A stretch of 64,000 bases of DNA from Cladobotryum mycophilum (GCA_036429605.1 CM071591.1:1860001-1924000); one strand, 5' to 3'. Shown: positions 20,669 through 34,100, counted from the stretch's first letter. Numbers and translations are program-made. The notes: generated by a model not told the origin, from the sequence alone.

Positions 20669-21653
20669 GCTATTCCTTTGGCACAAAACAACACCACGAG
20701 GTCCTCGGGCCCAATTTTGATTGGAATGGTATTACTATAACTTGAGGTGGGGTCTAAACTTGCATGGTTCCAAGGATGGCAAAATGAGGCATCTGGTTTG
20801 TACTTTTAGATAGGTTGGTTTATGGCAAAGAGCTCCGATAATGATGATGACACTTTATGTCTAAATTATAGACGTCATTATGGAGTATTTTAAGAATACA
20901 TTGAAAGGTAGTCGCCGTAAAAGATTGCCATGTACTTTGCATCATGTGGTTTATCGGTCGTAGGTTTAAGTGTACCCTAGTAGGTACGCGAGTCACTTGT
21001 CTGAATTGGATGTCATTGAATCATTGAGAAGCGGCTGCTTAAGTGATTGCAGTACCCGCAGGACGACCAAATCGAGAGTCATACGGCTTTTAATGGCCTG
21101 AAAGGGGAACGATGTTTTATAATATGAATACGTTGGTAAAGAGTGTTGTTCTCAAAATATAATGCCAAAGGATGTCGTCACATATCATCCAAACTTGACG
21201 TGGATGCTGTTGTCGTGTGCTCCATACAGTGCCAAAACTCCCATGCAGTTTACCCCTCTCCAGCGAGGGCGGTGAAGATTATTCTCTACCTGCGATCCCA
21301 GCATTCTGCAGCGCTAGAATCCACTGCATTGATTGGGCGACAGGGACAGTTGCAGTGCCTGGGTTCTGAAACGATTGTCTGGTGCCAAAAAGACAGGATC
21401 GCGACGACGGCTGCGGCCAACATATGCAAGCGTCGAATCTTTGGTCATCTCGAGCATCAACTTGCTAACGCTACACGCTACGCCCCTGCGCGATTTCGCT
21501 ATCCATTTTTCTTTGCCCGGGGCTGCGCAGATCAGCAGATTAGGCCGTCATCTCGTTTACTTGCTACTAATCTTGGCACGCTTCTCTTCCGCCTTCGAAT
21601 TTTTATTTCTTTGGTGCCAAACATCTAAATCCTCCTAATCAAGCTTGCCAACC
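20669..21653. other. Intergenic
   Basis: This is the 3' flank of the YIP4-like gene and the promoter and leader of the Ran-binding gene. One half-copy of the CTAGTAGGTAC motif lies near 20977. Open frames at 21143-21638 lack a recognisable domain. Confidence 0.45.
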
Positions 21654-23300
21654 ATGGTCGACGACGTCCATGGGGCCAGCCCCAAGAACGAGCCAACTCA
21701 TGCAGAAGTAAGCGAAGATGCGGAAACACGCGCAGCTCGGCGAGAGCTCAAGCAATCAACTATATCCGACCCTCCAGCGTCAACTGACAACTCAACGGCA
21801 ACCTCAACCGATGGCAAAACTACCCGTCCTGATACCCCTGCCGACAATGCATTCGATGCGCAAGAGGATGAGTTGAAAGAACAAGTTTCCTCCCCAAAAA
21901 AGAAGCGCGCACATGATCAACTCGATGGGGGTCAGGAATCTGAAGAAAACGATGCCAACAGTGTCGCATCCATCGACTCTACAAAAGATCGGGCATTGAG
22001 ATTAGAACCAGAGAAGAAGAGACCCCGAGACGAAGACTCCCAAGGAGATGCCGCTGTACGTCGGATTTTTGACGTCTCGATTCTCCTCCCTGTCCTGCCC
22101 TGCCCTGCCCTGCTAACATTCTCTAGAATTCAGAGCAAGTGTCTGAAACAGGAAAATCACCAACGAAAAAGGCGCTCCAAACATCAACCAGTGCGTTTGC
22201 GGCTTCAGGTTTCGGTAAACTAGCTACGGGATCATCACCTTTCGCTGGCCTAAGCGGCCCTCAAACCAGCGTATTTGGCACAGCCGGCAGTTCGTCGCTT
22301 TCTCCGTTCGGCTCCGTGCCGACTGTACCATCATCGAAACCGGCCGCAGTATCGGCTGTCCCCAAGCTCACATTTGGTGGTACCAATAGTATTTCGCCTT
22401 TTGCTGGTCTCTCTACAGCCAACGGATTTGGAAGTGGAACTGGTGGCAGCGCTTTTGGCAGTGTCCTATCTGGAGGAAAAGCGCTTCCGAGTTTTGCATC
22501 CTCTACTAAAAGCAAGCCTCTCCAGAGCGGAAAACCTTCAAGGCCTTTCGGCGCTCCAGAAAGTGATGGCGAGGGCGGGGAGGATAATGAAGAGGGAGAT
22601 GATGATGCAGAGCCCACTGAGGCTGAAAGAGCTCTTTCGCCCGATAAAGATTCAGACGAGAAGAAGAAACTGAAGCTGCACAAAGGTCAGTGTACCCCCC
22701 TTTTGTGTTTACCAACTTTTGCTGATTTCCCTGTAGTGGAGGTAGATGACGGAGAATCGGGTGAAGTAACAGTCGTCTCAGTAAGAGCAAAGATGTTCCA
22801 TCACGACAAGGAAGTAGGTTGGAAGGAAAGAGGCGCGGGCATGCTCAAGATCAATGCACCCGAAGCTTGTGTAGAGTTTGATGATGTTGGAATCCCAATT
22901 CCCGGATCATTCGATGCTTCTGGGTTAGATCTCGCTGATGGCGATGATGCAACGACAAGCCGCAAGGTTGTCCGTCTTATTATGCGGCAAGACCAGACAC
23001 ATCGCGTTATATTGAATACTGCAATTTTGCCTGCGATGAAATTTCAGGAAAAAGCGTCATTAAAATCCGTCGGGATCGTATTTACGGCATTCGAGGGAGA
23101 CGACGCGAAGCCTGTTAGCATTACGATGAAGGTTTGTTACACCTGTGGTACACATCTATCAATGCGATAATTTCCATGAACATTAATCCTTCTTACTTTC
23201 CAGTTGAGCTAACATTCACCTCGTTTAGATGTCTGCGGCAAACGCTAAAACCTTCTTGAACGAAATTGGCATCATTCAGAGAGAGTTACAGGGCAACTAG
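21654..23300 (+). CDS. Ran-binding (RanBP1-domain) nuclear protein, Yrb2/RanBP3-like
   Basis: Four exons (21654-22055, 22127-22685, 22737-23131, 23229-23300) give 475 residues. The N-terminal 130 residues are acidic with KKKR and EKKRPR nuclear-localisation-like patches. The middle has nucleoporin-like FG spacing (FGKL, SPFAGL, SVFG, SPFGS, TFGG, SPFAGL, GFGSG, AFGS, RPFGA). The C-terminus carries a RanBP1-type PH-like domain (EVTVVSVRAKMFHH, WKERGAGMLKI, VRLIMRQDQTHRVILNTAIL). FG repeats plus a C-terminal Ran-binding domain are the layout of Yrb2 (a Crm1 export cofactor) and Nup2/Nup50. I favour Yrb2 by length and by the KERGxGxLK form. The 51-bp intron 22686-22736 contains no stop and is a multiple of three, so retention would add 17 residues without breaking the frame. 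Confidence 0.82.
22092..22115. repeat. Short (CCTGC)n tandem repeat inside an intron
   Basis: Four tandem CCTGC units sit just before the CTAAC branch site of the first intron of the Ran-binding gene. The repeat forms part of its pyrimidine-rich tract. Confidence 0.7.
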
Positions 23301-24034
23301 GAGTTGCACCCAAGTTCTGTAAGAGTGGTAAACCTTTAGGCCACATGGAATGATCTTTTTCCAACACTGATACTGTTGGTTGTAACCCTTGACGGGCTAC
23401 CCTCACCGAAATGTGACTTCGATTAAGCGAAAGAAGGCATGGCTGATTACAAGTATGTTGTAGGTCATCTGGCTAAGAAATGAAAGGGCTTGATGCCTTT
23501 GCTCAGGGTCAGAAGTGTGAAGAAAGACAACTAAGTAATGAAGAGGATAAGGGCCTGACGCAAAGGTTTGATGTATGTATACTACTTCAGAGACAAACTA
23601 GACATCCTATATGGTGTTCTTCTTCGCGGGAAGACCATTGCAATTCAAAATAAAACAACATTCGAAGTACTCGAGAATCATGGAATATTTCTCTTTCATT
23701 ACGCAAGTAAGAGTTGGAGCGTCTGTGTAGTCAAGCCAGGTAGTGATTGGTGATCATCAACGCCAAGACATACAGGTAGAAATCGTGATGCGAGCACGTG
23801 ATTTGGCGCAATTTCCGCGATACTCGAGGACCTCCCGCCACGCCCACTTTCAACCCGATCTATATCCCAATCACTATACATGAGTATCCTTTAATCTCAT
23901 CGCGGTTATTCATCAAGGAGGTAATATTTCAAATGAGATTCGAAGAATAACTTCTACTTCTTTATTCGATCACATAATGTCAGATTGTTCCAAATCACTG
24001 CCTACCAATAGTGGATGCTTGCGAAAACAACAAC
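23301..24034. other. Intergenic, possible E-box and E2F-like site before HRQ1
   Basis: CACGTG (23795-23800) and TTTGGCGC (23802-23809) lie side by side about 230 bp before the HRQ1 start. The second matches the E2F core TTTSGCGC, which would suit a replication or repair gene. The motif evidence alone is weak. No gene is seen. Confidence 0.35.
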
Positions 24035-27000
24035 ATGGTATTAAAACGGAAGCGCAGATCTGATGGTCGGGACTCAGCGGCTAAAAATGACAAGGAAACT
24101 ACAGGAGCGCCCGACTCAGAGAGGGGCACAGAGGTGAAGGACGGCGGGATCGGTTCCAAAATAGAGGCGATACCCAAAAGGAACCCCAGCGATATCGCTG
24201 AGCCCCCTATTCAATGGCCGCAAATCTTCAAAGACGTCGAGAAGACGCATAAAGCTTTAAACTTGGTTTACACCTTTTGCTCAGCACGCAAACATTTGGC
24301 AACCACGTATGAGAATCTTAAGCCGGCAGTTGAGAGTCACACTGGCAGGAGTCTGTCTACAGAAGACATTGCATTGATGGTTGCCCTGCGTCCGGGGAGC
24401 ATCCTGTTTGCCTATGTAGATGAGCTCATGTTGCAGCTAGATATCAAAGGTTCAGAGAAAGATGACGTCTTCAAAACATCAAGCTCTGCAAGATCTCAGG
24501 CTCCAGCACATGATGCATCCGTCGGCGGGTGGACTGGTAACGATAATCTTGAGGACTATCGTAACCAGAAAACTGGTCCGAATGAAAGAGAGGTACTATA
24601 TATCGAATTCTTAGATGGAGATTTGAAACGGCAAGTGCAGGATAAGAAGACCGGCGAGCCTATTCGGTCAAACCGGAAGTTAAGAGAAGAGCGACTAAAA
24701 ATGCCCGTCTATGGCCAGAACCAAATGATGCAACTGATTGAGCGGCGCAACCAAAATTTCGTCAATTCTATAGATACGTTTCTTAATAACTGCTTGAAAG
24801 AGAATTTGGAACCAGAGATGATTCTTCGGGAGAGGGCAAAGAAATGCGTCCCAAGGCCATCCACCAAAGAAAATGAAGCAGCAGAGCTCGCTGCCAGCAT
24901 ACTGCCAGATAAAATACCCAAGCAACGAAGGAATATTCCGGAAATTATCGAGGAAATCAAGCAGTGTTCCTGGTACACTGGACAAGTCGTCCCAGATGGA
25001 CACCGAGTCTTTGAGCCACAAGAGCCAGTTTATGGTGATCTCAACTTCTTACTGAGCCAAGATTTGGTGAATGCTTTGTATAATGCAAAAGGCATTACGC
25101 AATTTTATACTCACCAAGCCGAGGCACTTAATCGACTACATGAAGGCCAACATGTTGTAGTGGCGACTTCTACCAGTTCTGGAAAATCGTTGATCTATCA
25201 ACTCCCCATTCTACACGCCCTAGAAAAGGATCGTAATTCAAGAGCCATGTACATTTTCCCCACAAAGGCCCTTGCGCAGGACCAAAAACGAAGCTTGAAG
25301 GAGATGATGACATATATGCCGGGTCTTGAAGCGATGATGGTAGACACGTTTGATGGCGACACTCCTATGAATGCACGTAATGTCATTCGCGAGGAAGCGA
25401 GAATAATTTTTACTAATCCTGACATGCTTCACATCACCGTTCTCCCTCAGGAGGAGAGATGGAGAACCTTTCTTAAGAATCTAAAATATGTCGTTGGTCA
25501 GTTGTTGAACGCACATTATTCTCCTGGCTACCAATTAGCTGACTCTTGACTAAAGTGGATGAGCTACATTACTACAATGGCCAATTGGGCTCTCACGTTG
25601 CCTTTATCATGCGCAGATTGAGGCGGATATGCGCAGCTGTCGGAAATCGACGCGTCAGGTTCATCTCCTGCTCAGCCACCGTTGCCAATCCCAAGGAGCA
25701 TTTCAAAACAATATTCGGCATATCAAACGTTCACCTTATTGACTACGATGGATCGCCATCTGGTCGTAAAGAGTTTCTCTGTTGGAACACTCCGTATAAG
25801 GACCCCGGCGATCCCGCGAGTGGACGTGGCAACACAAAGTTTGAGTGTGCTCGACTGTTTTGTGCCCTTTTACTAAGAGGCGTCAGAATTATTGCATTCT
25901 GTAGAGTCCGAGCTCAGTGTGAGAATTTGGTCAACGCAATTAAACAAGAACTGCAAGATCTGGGTAGACCCGAGTGTATCAACTTGGTCATGGGCTACCG
26001 CGGTGGGTATACAGCACCTGATCGCCGAAGAATAGAAACGGAGATGTTTGAAGGTAAACTTTTAGGAATAGTTGCCACTACAGCATTGGAATTGGGCATT
26101 GATATTGGTACGCTTGACTGTGTGCTCACCTGGGGATTTCCCTATACAATCGCAAATCTACGCCAACAAAGTGGCCGTGCCGGGCGCAGAAACAAGGACT
26201 CGCTGTCCATTCTTGTGGGAGACAGTTTTCCTACTGATCAACACTACATGCAGAACCCGGATGAGCTGTTCTCTAAACCCAATTGTGAACTTCAAGTGGA
26301 TTTGGAGAATATGCTTGTTCGAGAAGGGCACATTCAGTGTGCTGCATACGAGATGCCTATTCGGCCTGTGGGGGATGCGCAGTACTTTGGTCAGGACTTG
26401 CCACAGATCTGCCAGGAGAGACTATTGAGAGACAACACGGGTCACTTTCACTGCCACGACCGTTTTCGTCCACACCCATCAAAATTTGTTGCTATTCGGG
26501 ACACAGAGGACGAACACTTTGCCATCATTGACATCACGAATGGGAGGAATGTTGTCCTGGAAGAGCTAGAAGCCTCAAGGGCTACATTCACAATCTATGA
26601 CGGCGCGATCTTTCTTCACCAGGGTAATACCTATTTGGTCCGAGACTTCCTGCCAGAAAAAGGTATGGCAAAAGTAGAAAAGGTTAAGGTGGAGTGGACA
26701 ACTACGCAGCGGGATTTTACGGATATAGATCCCACAGAAACTGAGGTTATACGGAAGATCGCGGGCTCGCGATCTCACGCGTACCTTGGAACTATCAAGA
26801 TCCAGCAGAATGTATTTGGGTTCTTCAAGGTGGATAAGAAGGGCAGGGTTTTGGATGCAATACAAGTAGACAATCCGCCAGTCATTCGATACAGCAAGGG
26901 CATGTGGCTAGATATGCCGCGACAGGCGCTCGAGATACTGCAGTCTCGGCGCTTGAATGTAGCAGCTGCTGTCCACGCGGCGGAGCATGCAGTCATGAGC

Positions 27001-27534
27001 TTGCTACCGACGTTTGTCATAAGCATGCCTGGAGATGTGCGGACGGAGTGCAAAGTTGCACTTAAAGAATTCGCCAAGAAGGAGACACAGAGGAAGCGGC
27101 CAGCCAGACTGACGTTTTACGATGCAAAAGGCGGTGCAGGCGGTTCTGGAATCAGCACCAAAGCGTTTGATCACATTGATCACTTACTGAGGCATGCTCT
27201 ACAACGAGTAGAAAGCTGCCATTGTCAGCGTGGTTGCGTCGAGTGCGTTGCGTCAGAGATGTGCAGGGAATCTAACGAGGTGATGAGCAAAGCTGGGTGT
27301 GCTGTTGTGCTCAGGTGTTTGTTGAATATGGAAATTGACGAAGATCAGTTACCGATGGGGCCAGAGGAGTTCAGCCCTGCAGGAATCGAGACGGTGATGG
27401 TTGCCCAGCCAGTTCCAATGAAGGGAAGCAGTCCAAATCTAGTAGTTCAGCATGCAAGTCACGGAGGGAATCAAAAAGACAGGGACGAGGAGACTTCAAG
27501 TGATGGTGGGTTTGAAAGATGGGCAGGCTTTTGA
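24035..27534 (+). CDS. HRQ1: RecQ4-related DNA helicase Hrq1
   Basis: Two exons (24035-25496, 25556-27534) with one intron that splits the Val of the Walker B region give 1146 residues. The N-terminal 330 residues are accessory, basic then helical (QWPQIFKDVEKTHKALNLVY). The helicase core follows: a Q-like TQFYTHQAEAL, Walker A ATSTSSGKS, FPTKALAQDQ, motif II VVVDELHYY across the splice, SATVANP, then GIVATTALELGIDIG and QQSGRAGRRNKDS (motif VI). After the core come a winged-helix-like part and the MZB/DUF1998 zinc region with the cysteine cluster CHCQRGCVECVASEMCRESN. This core plus C-terminal MZB order is characteristic of Hrq1, a 3'-5' helicase in interstrand crosslink repair and telomere maintenance (family knowledge). 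The start ATG follows a leader with no earlier in-frame ATG. The identification is strong. Confidence 0.93.
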
Positions 27535-28744
27535 TGAGGAGGCACATCTAATGCCTGTCTCAGTCATTGGTGTACCCCAGATGCCCGCTGTTCAACGTTC
27601 TGACGACTCTTGGCTCTTGGCTGCCTCTCCCAGAAGCGCGTGGCGTCTCACTGGAACAAGGGCGGGAGTAACCTGTCAGCTTAGTCGTCCAAAACCGACC
27701 AGGCTTGGCGCCGTCCATATCTTATCTGTAGCCTTAATTTATAGTCACACCCTCTTAGTCTGTATATATGGAGTATCAAGTACCGAGTAACACCTTAAAA
27801 GTTCAGTGTCGTTTGGAGCCTAAAAATCCATGGAGTATCATGTTGCCGCTCATTGATTCGATAATCCTTCGTTTTTTCCTGATCAGGGTTTTTTTTATTT
27901 TTATTTTTATTTTTATTTATTTTTATTTTTTTTAAAAAAAAATACTTCCTCCGGTACAAGCAATCTTCCAGCGATGCAAATGCTCCCAACGTGCATTGTA
28001 TGATTATGTTTCATTCTAAAACCTTGAAGCGACTGTTCCTTGAAGTCTGCGGTACATGTATTATGCAACCACCCCAACAACAGACCACAAAATTGAAGGG
28101 CCAATCAGAAATTTTGGGATGGGCATCCATATCCCTTGTTGGGTTGATGTCCACTGGAACCCATCTCTTCCTGTCAGAAACCAGTTGTACAAGGACAAAC
28201 AAGCTGTTCATCAATGTGTGCCAAGCATATCTCCAAGATCCAAGCTCTCCCAAGCTATTGCCAAGCCCCTCCCCACAAATGTTTCAGAGGTTTCATAAGC
28301 TTCTTCGTATTCCAAAGCGCGACGAATCTTCGCTCATATTACGGAGTATCTTCTGATATTATTGCGTTCCCAATCTCGTTCATTTTGTACGCTACTTGTT
28401 CAATCTAACACCTACCTATGCATGCGCAATGTTTTCAGCTTTCTAGCGTCTGAGCGCGCCCATCGTCTGCCGGCCGCTGACTGACTGCCACGTTGTGGGT
28501 GGTGGTAGTGGTGCGCTTCCCCTGGTTGATGCTCGATTGGCTAAAATCAAATATTAAATAAAGCGAAAGCGAGCATTAATTATTCCAATTTTCAATCTTT
28601 TCCCAGTCCTCTTTTTCTTTTGCACAACTTCATCCACCATCCAACTGCCAACTGTGCTGTACTACTTGTTCCTGTCGCCGGTTTGAACAGTCCATCGCCA
28701 AGGCTCAACTCCAGATCTTTCCGTTGAGGTGTTCCACTTCTAAA
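27535..28744. other. Intergenic with a T-rich simple repeat
   Basis: This spans 1.2 kb. It holds a run of about 55 bp of ATTTTT/ATTT units at about 27887-27942. Open frames at 27991-28408 overlap one another on both strands and show no domain. The promoter of the CAX-like gene has a pyrimidine-rich leader (about 28600-28740). Confidence 0.5.
27887..27942. repeat. (ATTTTT)n-type low-complexity repeat, followed by an A-run
   Basis: Repeated TTTTTA units are followed by T8 and A9, forming a hairpin-capable T/A junction. Confidence 0.75.
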
Positions 28745-30357
28745 ATGGCTGGTGAAATTAACCACCGCTCGCGGCCGACCAGCGAAGACCACGGCCAGGT
28801 CAATCATGGCATTTCGAATACCGACCACGGCCACGACAGATCACATCATCACCATCACCGCGGTCTTCTCCCAGTTCCAACCAGCTTCAGTGAGTTTAGA
28901 AGGACCAGGCTCCAAGGTGAGAAGGTGAAATCATCATTTATCAAGGATAGAGGTGATTCCGGACGCAATGGTATCCATCCTTGGCACTTTATTAGAATTT
29001 GCTTCCGCTCTGCCAGCAAGGCGAGCGCCGTTTGCAATCTTCTCTGGCCAGTCGTTCCCGTGGCATTGGCCGTGCGATGTGAGTTCATCACGCACCTATC
29101 CTACAGGTGCTAAGTTATCACATAACTGACCGTCTGGTTTCATCTTGATTTCCTCGTATATAGACAGCCTTCCTGATCAACACATTCCCATTTTCATCCT
29201 CTCCTACATCGCCATGGCCCCTTGCGCCAATCTCATTGGCTTCGCTGGTCAAGAATTCGCCCGTAAAGTCCCCCATGTGTTTGGTGTTCTCATTGAGACT
29301 ACCTGCGGTTCTGTTGTCGAAATCATTCTCTTCATGATTCTGCTCCGGAAGGACCAGTTCGAGGTCATCAAGGCTGCAATTCTCGGTTCCATTCTAGCTA
29401 CTATGCTGCTTTGTCTGGGTCTCTGTTTCTTCGCCGGCGGGCTTTATCACGAAGAACAAACTTTCAGTGATGCCATTAGTGAGGCCGGCAGCGGTCTGCT
29501 GCTCACAGCGTATGCATCGCCCATCCCCAAATCTCTAGCTCTTTTGTAACAGCTCGGTTGCTGATTTCTGATTTAGAGGTGTTGCTTTGTCTATTCCCAC
29601 AGTGTTCAAGTATGGCTTGCCGTCAGACGAACCTGCGAATCTCGATGTCGGTGACAAGGTTCTATCGATTTCCCGCATTGTATCCATACTGCTCATCATC
29701 GCGTACTGCGTCTTTGTTTTCTTCCAAGCCCGAACTCATCATGGTATATACGACGCTATTTTCGAATACGACGAGCACCGTGACCGTGACGGCCACAAAG
29801 ATGCCGCCAAGGACAAGCTTACCATGACCGAATGTATTATCGCACTGACAATTGCCATCGCCCTCGTTACAATCATTGCCATCACCCTTGTTGGGCAGAT
29901 CGAGCACGTCATCGAGAACTCTACCGTCTCGGATGCGTTCATGGGCCTGATCCTCGTCCCTCTGGTCGAGAAATTCGCCGAACATCTCACGGCTATTGAT
30001 GAGGCGTGGGATAACCAGATGAACTTTGCATTGTCCCATGTCCTCGGTGCGACGCTTCAAACGGCTCTCTTCAATGCGCCCCTAACCGTCATTGTTGGTT
30101 GGGGTCTCCATAAGCATATGGACCTTGATTTCGCGGTTTTCAATTTGGTTATGCTCATCCTCTCCATCCTGACTGTTGGTAGGTTTCTACAGGACCAAAA
30201 GAGCAATTATCTCGAGGGTTCGCTTCTCGTGATCCTCTATGTTGCTATTGCTGTGTCTGCATATTACTACCCGGATCCTGTTCATATGAAGCATGACGGT
30301 GCTAGTGGGAGTGGGGAGGCATCACCGAGCGGCTCAGAAGGAGGCCACCGTCGTTAG
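28745..30357 (+). CDS. CAX-type vacuolar Ca2+/H+ exchanger family protein
   Basis: Three exons (28745-29078, 29164-29509, 29577-30357) encode 486 residues. The N-terminus is cytosolic and His-rich (HGHDRSHHHHHRG). About ten to eleven hydrophobic helices follow, in two halves linked by an acidic/basic loop (YDEHRDRDGHKDAAKDK). The two family repeats are recognisable: IGFAGQEFARKVPHVFGVLIE with CGSVVEIILFMI, and VPLVEKFAEHLTAI with HVLGATLQTALFNAPLTVI. The canonical GNA.E signature of CAX proteins is altered in both repeats (CGSVVE and EKFAEH). This is an exchanger-family member with divergent ion-site motifs, so Ca2+ selectivity is not assured. Typical members move Ca2+ or Mn2+ into the vacuole against protons. 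The length fits the family. The splices GCGAT|GTGAGT and ACAGC|GTATGC restore the frame. Confidence 0.85.
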
Positions 30358-31140
30358 TGGTGTCAATACATTGGCGATTAAATTTTAATATTCGATACTG
30401 TTTATTGGTTTCAGAATAGGGGAAGCCTGCTGCAGCTTGAATTTCATCGAGTTTATAGTTCCCGAGTCTCTGAAAGCAGGTGTATGGCGTTGATATGGTA
30501 TTACACAACTCCTAGTGAAAGAAAGGATATGCATTGATGTTCAAATTGCTGGTTGAACACGATTTGTACTCTGCTGTGCTTAGAATCGAATTGTGTGTTA
30601 ATAAGCCCCCTTGGGATGAAATGAGTAGGTAGTTGAATTCAAGTCTAGGCGTCCGAAGTAGCAAAAAGAGCACTGTCCACAAACGTTAAACCATCATAAT
30701 ATCTCCGTCACTCTCGTCCGAGTCCGCCCTTGCAGCCAGGGATCAAGGGCAAGATGACTAACCCCTCGCTACCACGTTTCTCCGGGAAATAAACTTGCTA
30801 GCGTCGCATATGCTGAATTAAGCTGCCAATGACGACAGAGCAATCCATTAAACAGAACAATTTCCTGTATCAGAGTCTATCAAGTTGTCGCACACTTCAA
30901 CCTACAGTGTGTGAAGCAAGCATATCGTGCTGGTCATTGACCAAAACGCGCATACTCCACCACCTTTATCGGATCAGCCCTTGCGGACGTACCGATGCCC
31001 ATTTCTCTGCGCCGGCAACAGTGTCGTTTCTTGGGGCAGTTCACCCCTTAGCATTCCGGCGCTACGCACGAATGTAGCGCCTTTATCAGAACCCGGACAC
31101 GGTCGTTATAAATATCTACCTTCACACATCGCGACTCGTC
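30358..31140. other. Intergenic
   Basis: This is the 3' flank of the CAX-like gene and the UPF2 promoter. Short open frames at 30829-31163 show no domain. No other feature is seen. Confidence 0.45.
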
Positions 31141-34100
31141 ATGGATCGCGCAAGAAAGCGTAAGCGCTGTTGACTCATCGCCCTTCTAATAGTTTGATTT
31201 AATTCTCACATATCTCTAGGAGAGCTGCGTGCTCTTAACGAAAGAGCCTGGGAAGGTGAAACAGGTTCGTTGATCTTCGTCTACGCTCCAAACCCCCCAC
31301 CCTCGACACCCCACCACTTTTATGCTAACATCTTTTGCTCAAGACTTGGTAGCCGTCGGTAACACGCTCGATTCGTCTTTAAAGAAGAATACCGCATTCA
31401 TTAAGCGACTTCGAACTGCTGTCAGCTCTGCGACCCTTTCCACCTTTTTGCAAGAGATAAAAACTCTAAGCCTTCACAAATATCTATCCGAAATTATATC
31501 TGCCTGTTATGAAGGCCTTTGCAGACTCAAATCGCCCGGGGAAATTGAAGCTGCGGTAGAAATTGTCAGCGCGCTTCACCAGCGGTTTGGCCCCAGCGAG
31601 TTTACTGAGTATCTTGCTTGGTTGCTAGGCAAGGGCATGGCTACACCCGACAAAGGCATTCTCAAAACGTTGGCACTAGAAGCCCGGGAGAAGGAGGAAA
31701 AGGAGCGCATAACACGCCAGAGGGCTCTCCTGAGAGTGATCACCGAGCTATGGCTCGTTGGTGTTTTGAGAACCTTGGACGATGCAGCAAAACCCGACGA
31801 TACGACCAAAGGCGCCACGGGTAAGACGGCTGATCTCAAGCCCCGAAATGGCTCAAAATCTTCTAGTACGGAACCTTTCCCCCTTGAGGTTCTTAAAGAC
31901 CTCCTTGGATACGACAGAGACCACGCAAACCTCCCCTTACTCGTCATATTTGTGAAGGCCTTCAGTTGGGATATTCTTGGGGTCCGCTCATCCACGCCGG
32001 AAAGTCGTAAGCCTGGAGATGAAGATGGTGTAGCAGTGGTATCGAACGGAGAAGGCGAAAACACAGATGATTCCACAAATGATGGCCAACCTTTTACCTC
32101 TCCGGACTTGGCAGAGCAATTTAAGGTGGTTTTGAGGAAGTACTTCGACGACATTGCGAATCATATTGTCCGTGATCAAAAATCGATTCAATCACAAGCT
32201 CGACGGAATGCTGAAGCCTATGTCAAATCAGGAGAAGTCTTTGAAGACCGTCAGGCCAATTACGAGAAGCAGGTTAAAGCCCAGGATAGATTGGTTGCCA
32301 ATGCCCAGGTTGTTGCGGATGCCATTGGCGCCGAGATGCCCGACCTGAGGGATTCTAGTGATCCGCTTGCGGCATCAAACAGTTCAATAGGTCTTGTTAA
32401 GACCGGCGACTACTTGCGCTCAATGACAGATGGTGCCGGAATCTGGGAAGATGAAGATGAACGTCGGTTTTACGAAAGTCTGGTTGACTTGAAGGGGAAA
32501 GTACCTGCTATCCTTCTCGAGGATGCTAAGAAAAAGAAGACTGATGCTGATGAGCAAATTGGCAAGAAGTCCGATGAGTTGCCAGAACCTGTCAAAGCGC
32601 CCGACGCTATGGATGAGCAGTCCATGGCGATCGCTAATAAGACCATTGGTGCTCAAGTTGATGCTATCCTGGCTCGTTTACCTGAGTTGACAAACAAGGA
32701 CATAATCGACCAGACAGCCATTGATTTCTGCTTTCTCAATTCTAAAGCCTCACGTAATCGGTTGGTCAAGGCCCTCACGGAGGTCCCCAAGGGCAGGAGT
32801 GATTTGCTTCCCTCTTGGGCTCGTCTCGTCGCTACCTTGGGGCGGTATATGCCTGATGTCCCCAAGGGTCTGGTGGACTATCTTGATGCGGAATTTCGCA
32901 GTTTACAGCGACGTAAAGAGAAGGACTTTCTAGGCCAGGTGAGGCTTAGCAACATTCGCTACCTGGCCGAACTCACGAAGTTCGGAGTAGTCCCTGAGCA
33001 TGTTGTGTTTCACTGTCTTAAAGTCAGCCTTGATGATTTCTCTCGCATGAATATTGAGATTCTATGCAATCTCATTGAAAACTGTGGTCGGTATCTTCTA
33101 AAAAACCCAGATACAGCGCCTCGGATGGCGAGTTTCCTTGAAACACTTCAACGAAAGAAATCGGTCCAGCACATTGGTCAGCCCGAGAGAATGCTCATTG
33201 ACAATGCAGTGTACTATGTTGATCCGCCGGAGAGGCCTGCCATAGAGCAAAAGGAACGAACTCCAATGGAGCTCTTTATCCGTAAGCTGGTCTATAATGA
33301 CATGACCAAGCGAAACTACAGCAAGATTCTGAAACAGATTCGCCGACTTCATTGGGAAGAGATCGAGGTATGCATACTTGGCCGGGAATCAGACACAAAT
33401 GGCCTTCACTGACCCTTTCCAATATCTAGGTGGTTGCTATTCTCGAGAAGGTCTTTTCCAAACCTGGAAAGGTTAAGTATAGTAATATTCACCTTTTGGG
33501 CATCCTATTGAGCGCACTCTACCGATATCATCCGGAGTTTGTTGTTAAAATCATTGACAATGTCCTTGAATCCATCAGCTTCGGCCTGGAGCAGAATGAT
33601 TTTAGATTCTCCCAACGTCGTGTTGCAGAAGTCAAATATCTTAGTGAGCTGTATAACTACCGTATGCTGGAGCACCCAGTCATTTTTGATACGATGTACA
33701 AAATCATGACTTTTGGATATGGTGGGTCATCTCAAAATTGAGTCAAAAGAAGTTCATTTAACACATCACAGGTGGCCCCCCAGTCCCTGGCAAATACAAT
33801 CAGTTTGATCCCCCGGATGACTTCTTTCGACTTCGTCTTGTTGCTACCATGCTAGAGACATGTGGGATGTTTTTCAACAGAGGCGCTGCTGGCAAGAAAC
33901 TTGATTACTTTTTGTCATTTTTCCAGGTAAGACTGATTAGACACGATATTATCTCCTTTCCTCTATGTCATTAGGAGCCCAAACTCGTCCCATCTTAACC
34001 CAGGTTAACCATTGTTTGGTAGTATTACATTCATACAAAGGCTGCACTGCCAATGGATATTGAATTTCTTGTTCAAGACATATTTGCTTTGACTAGACCA

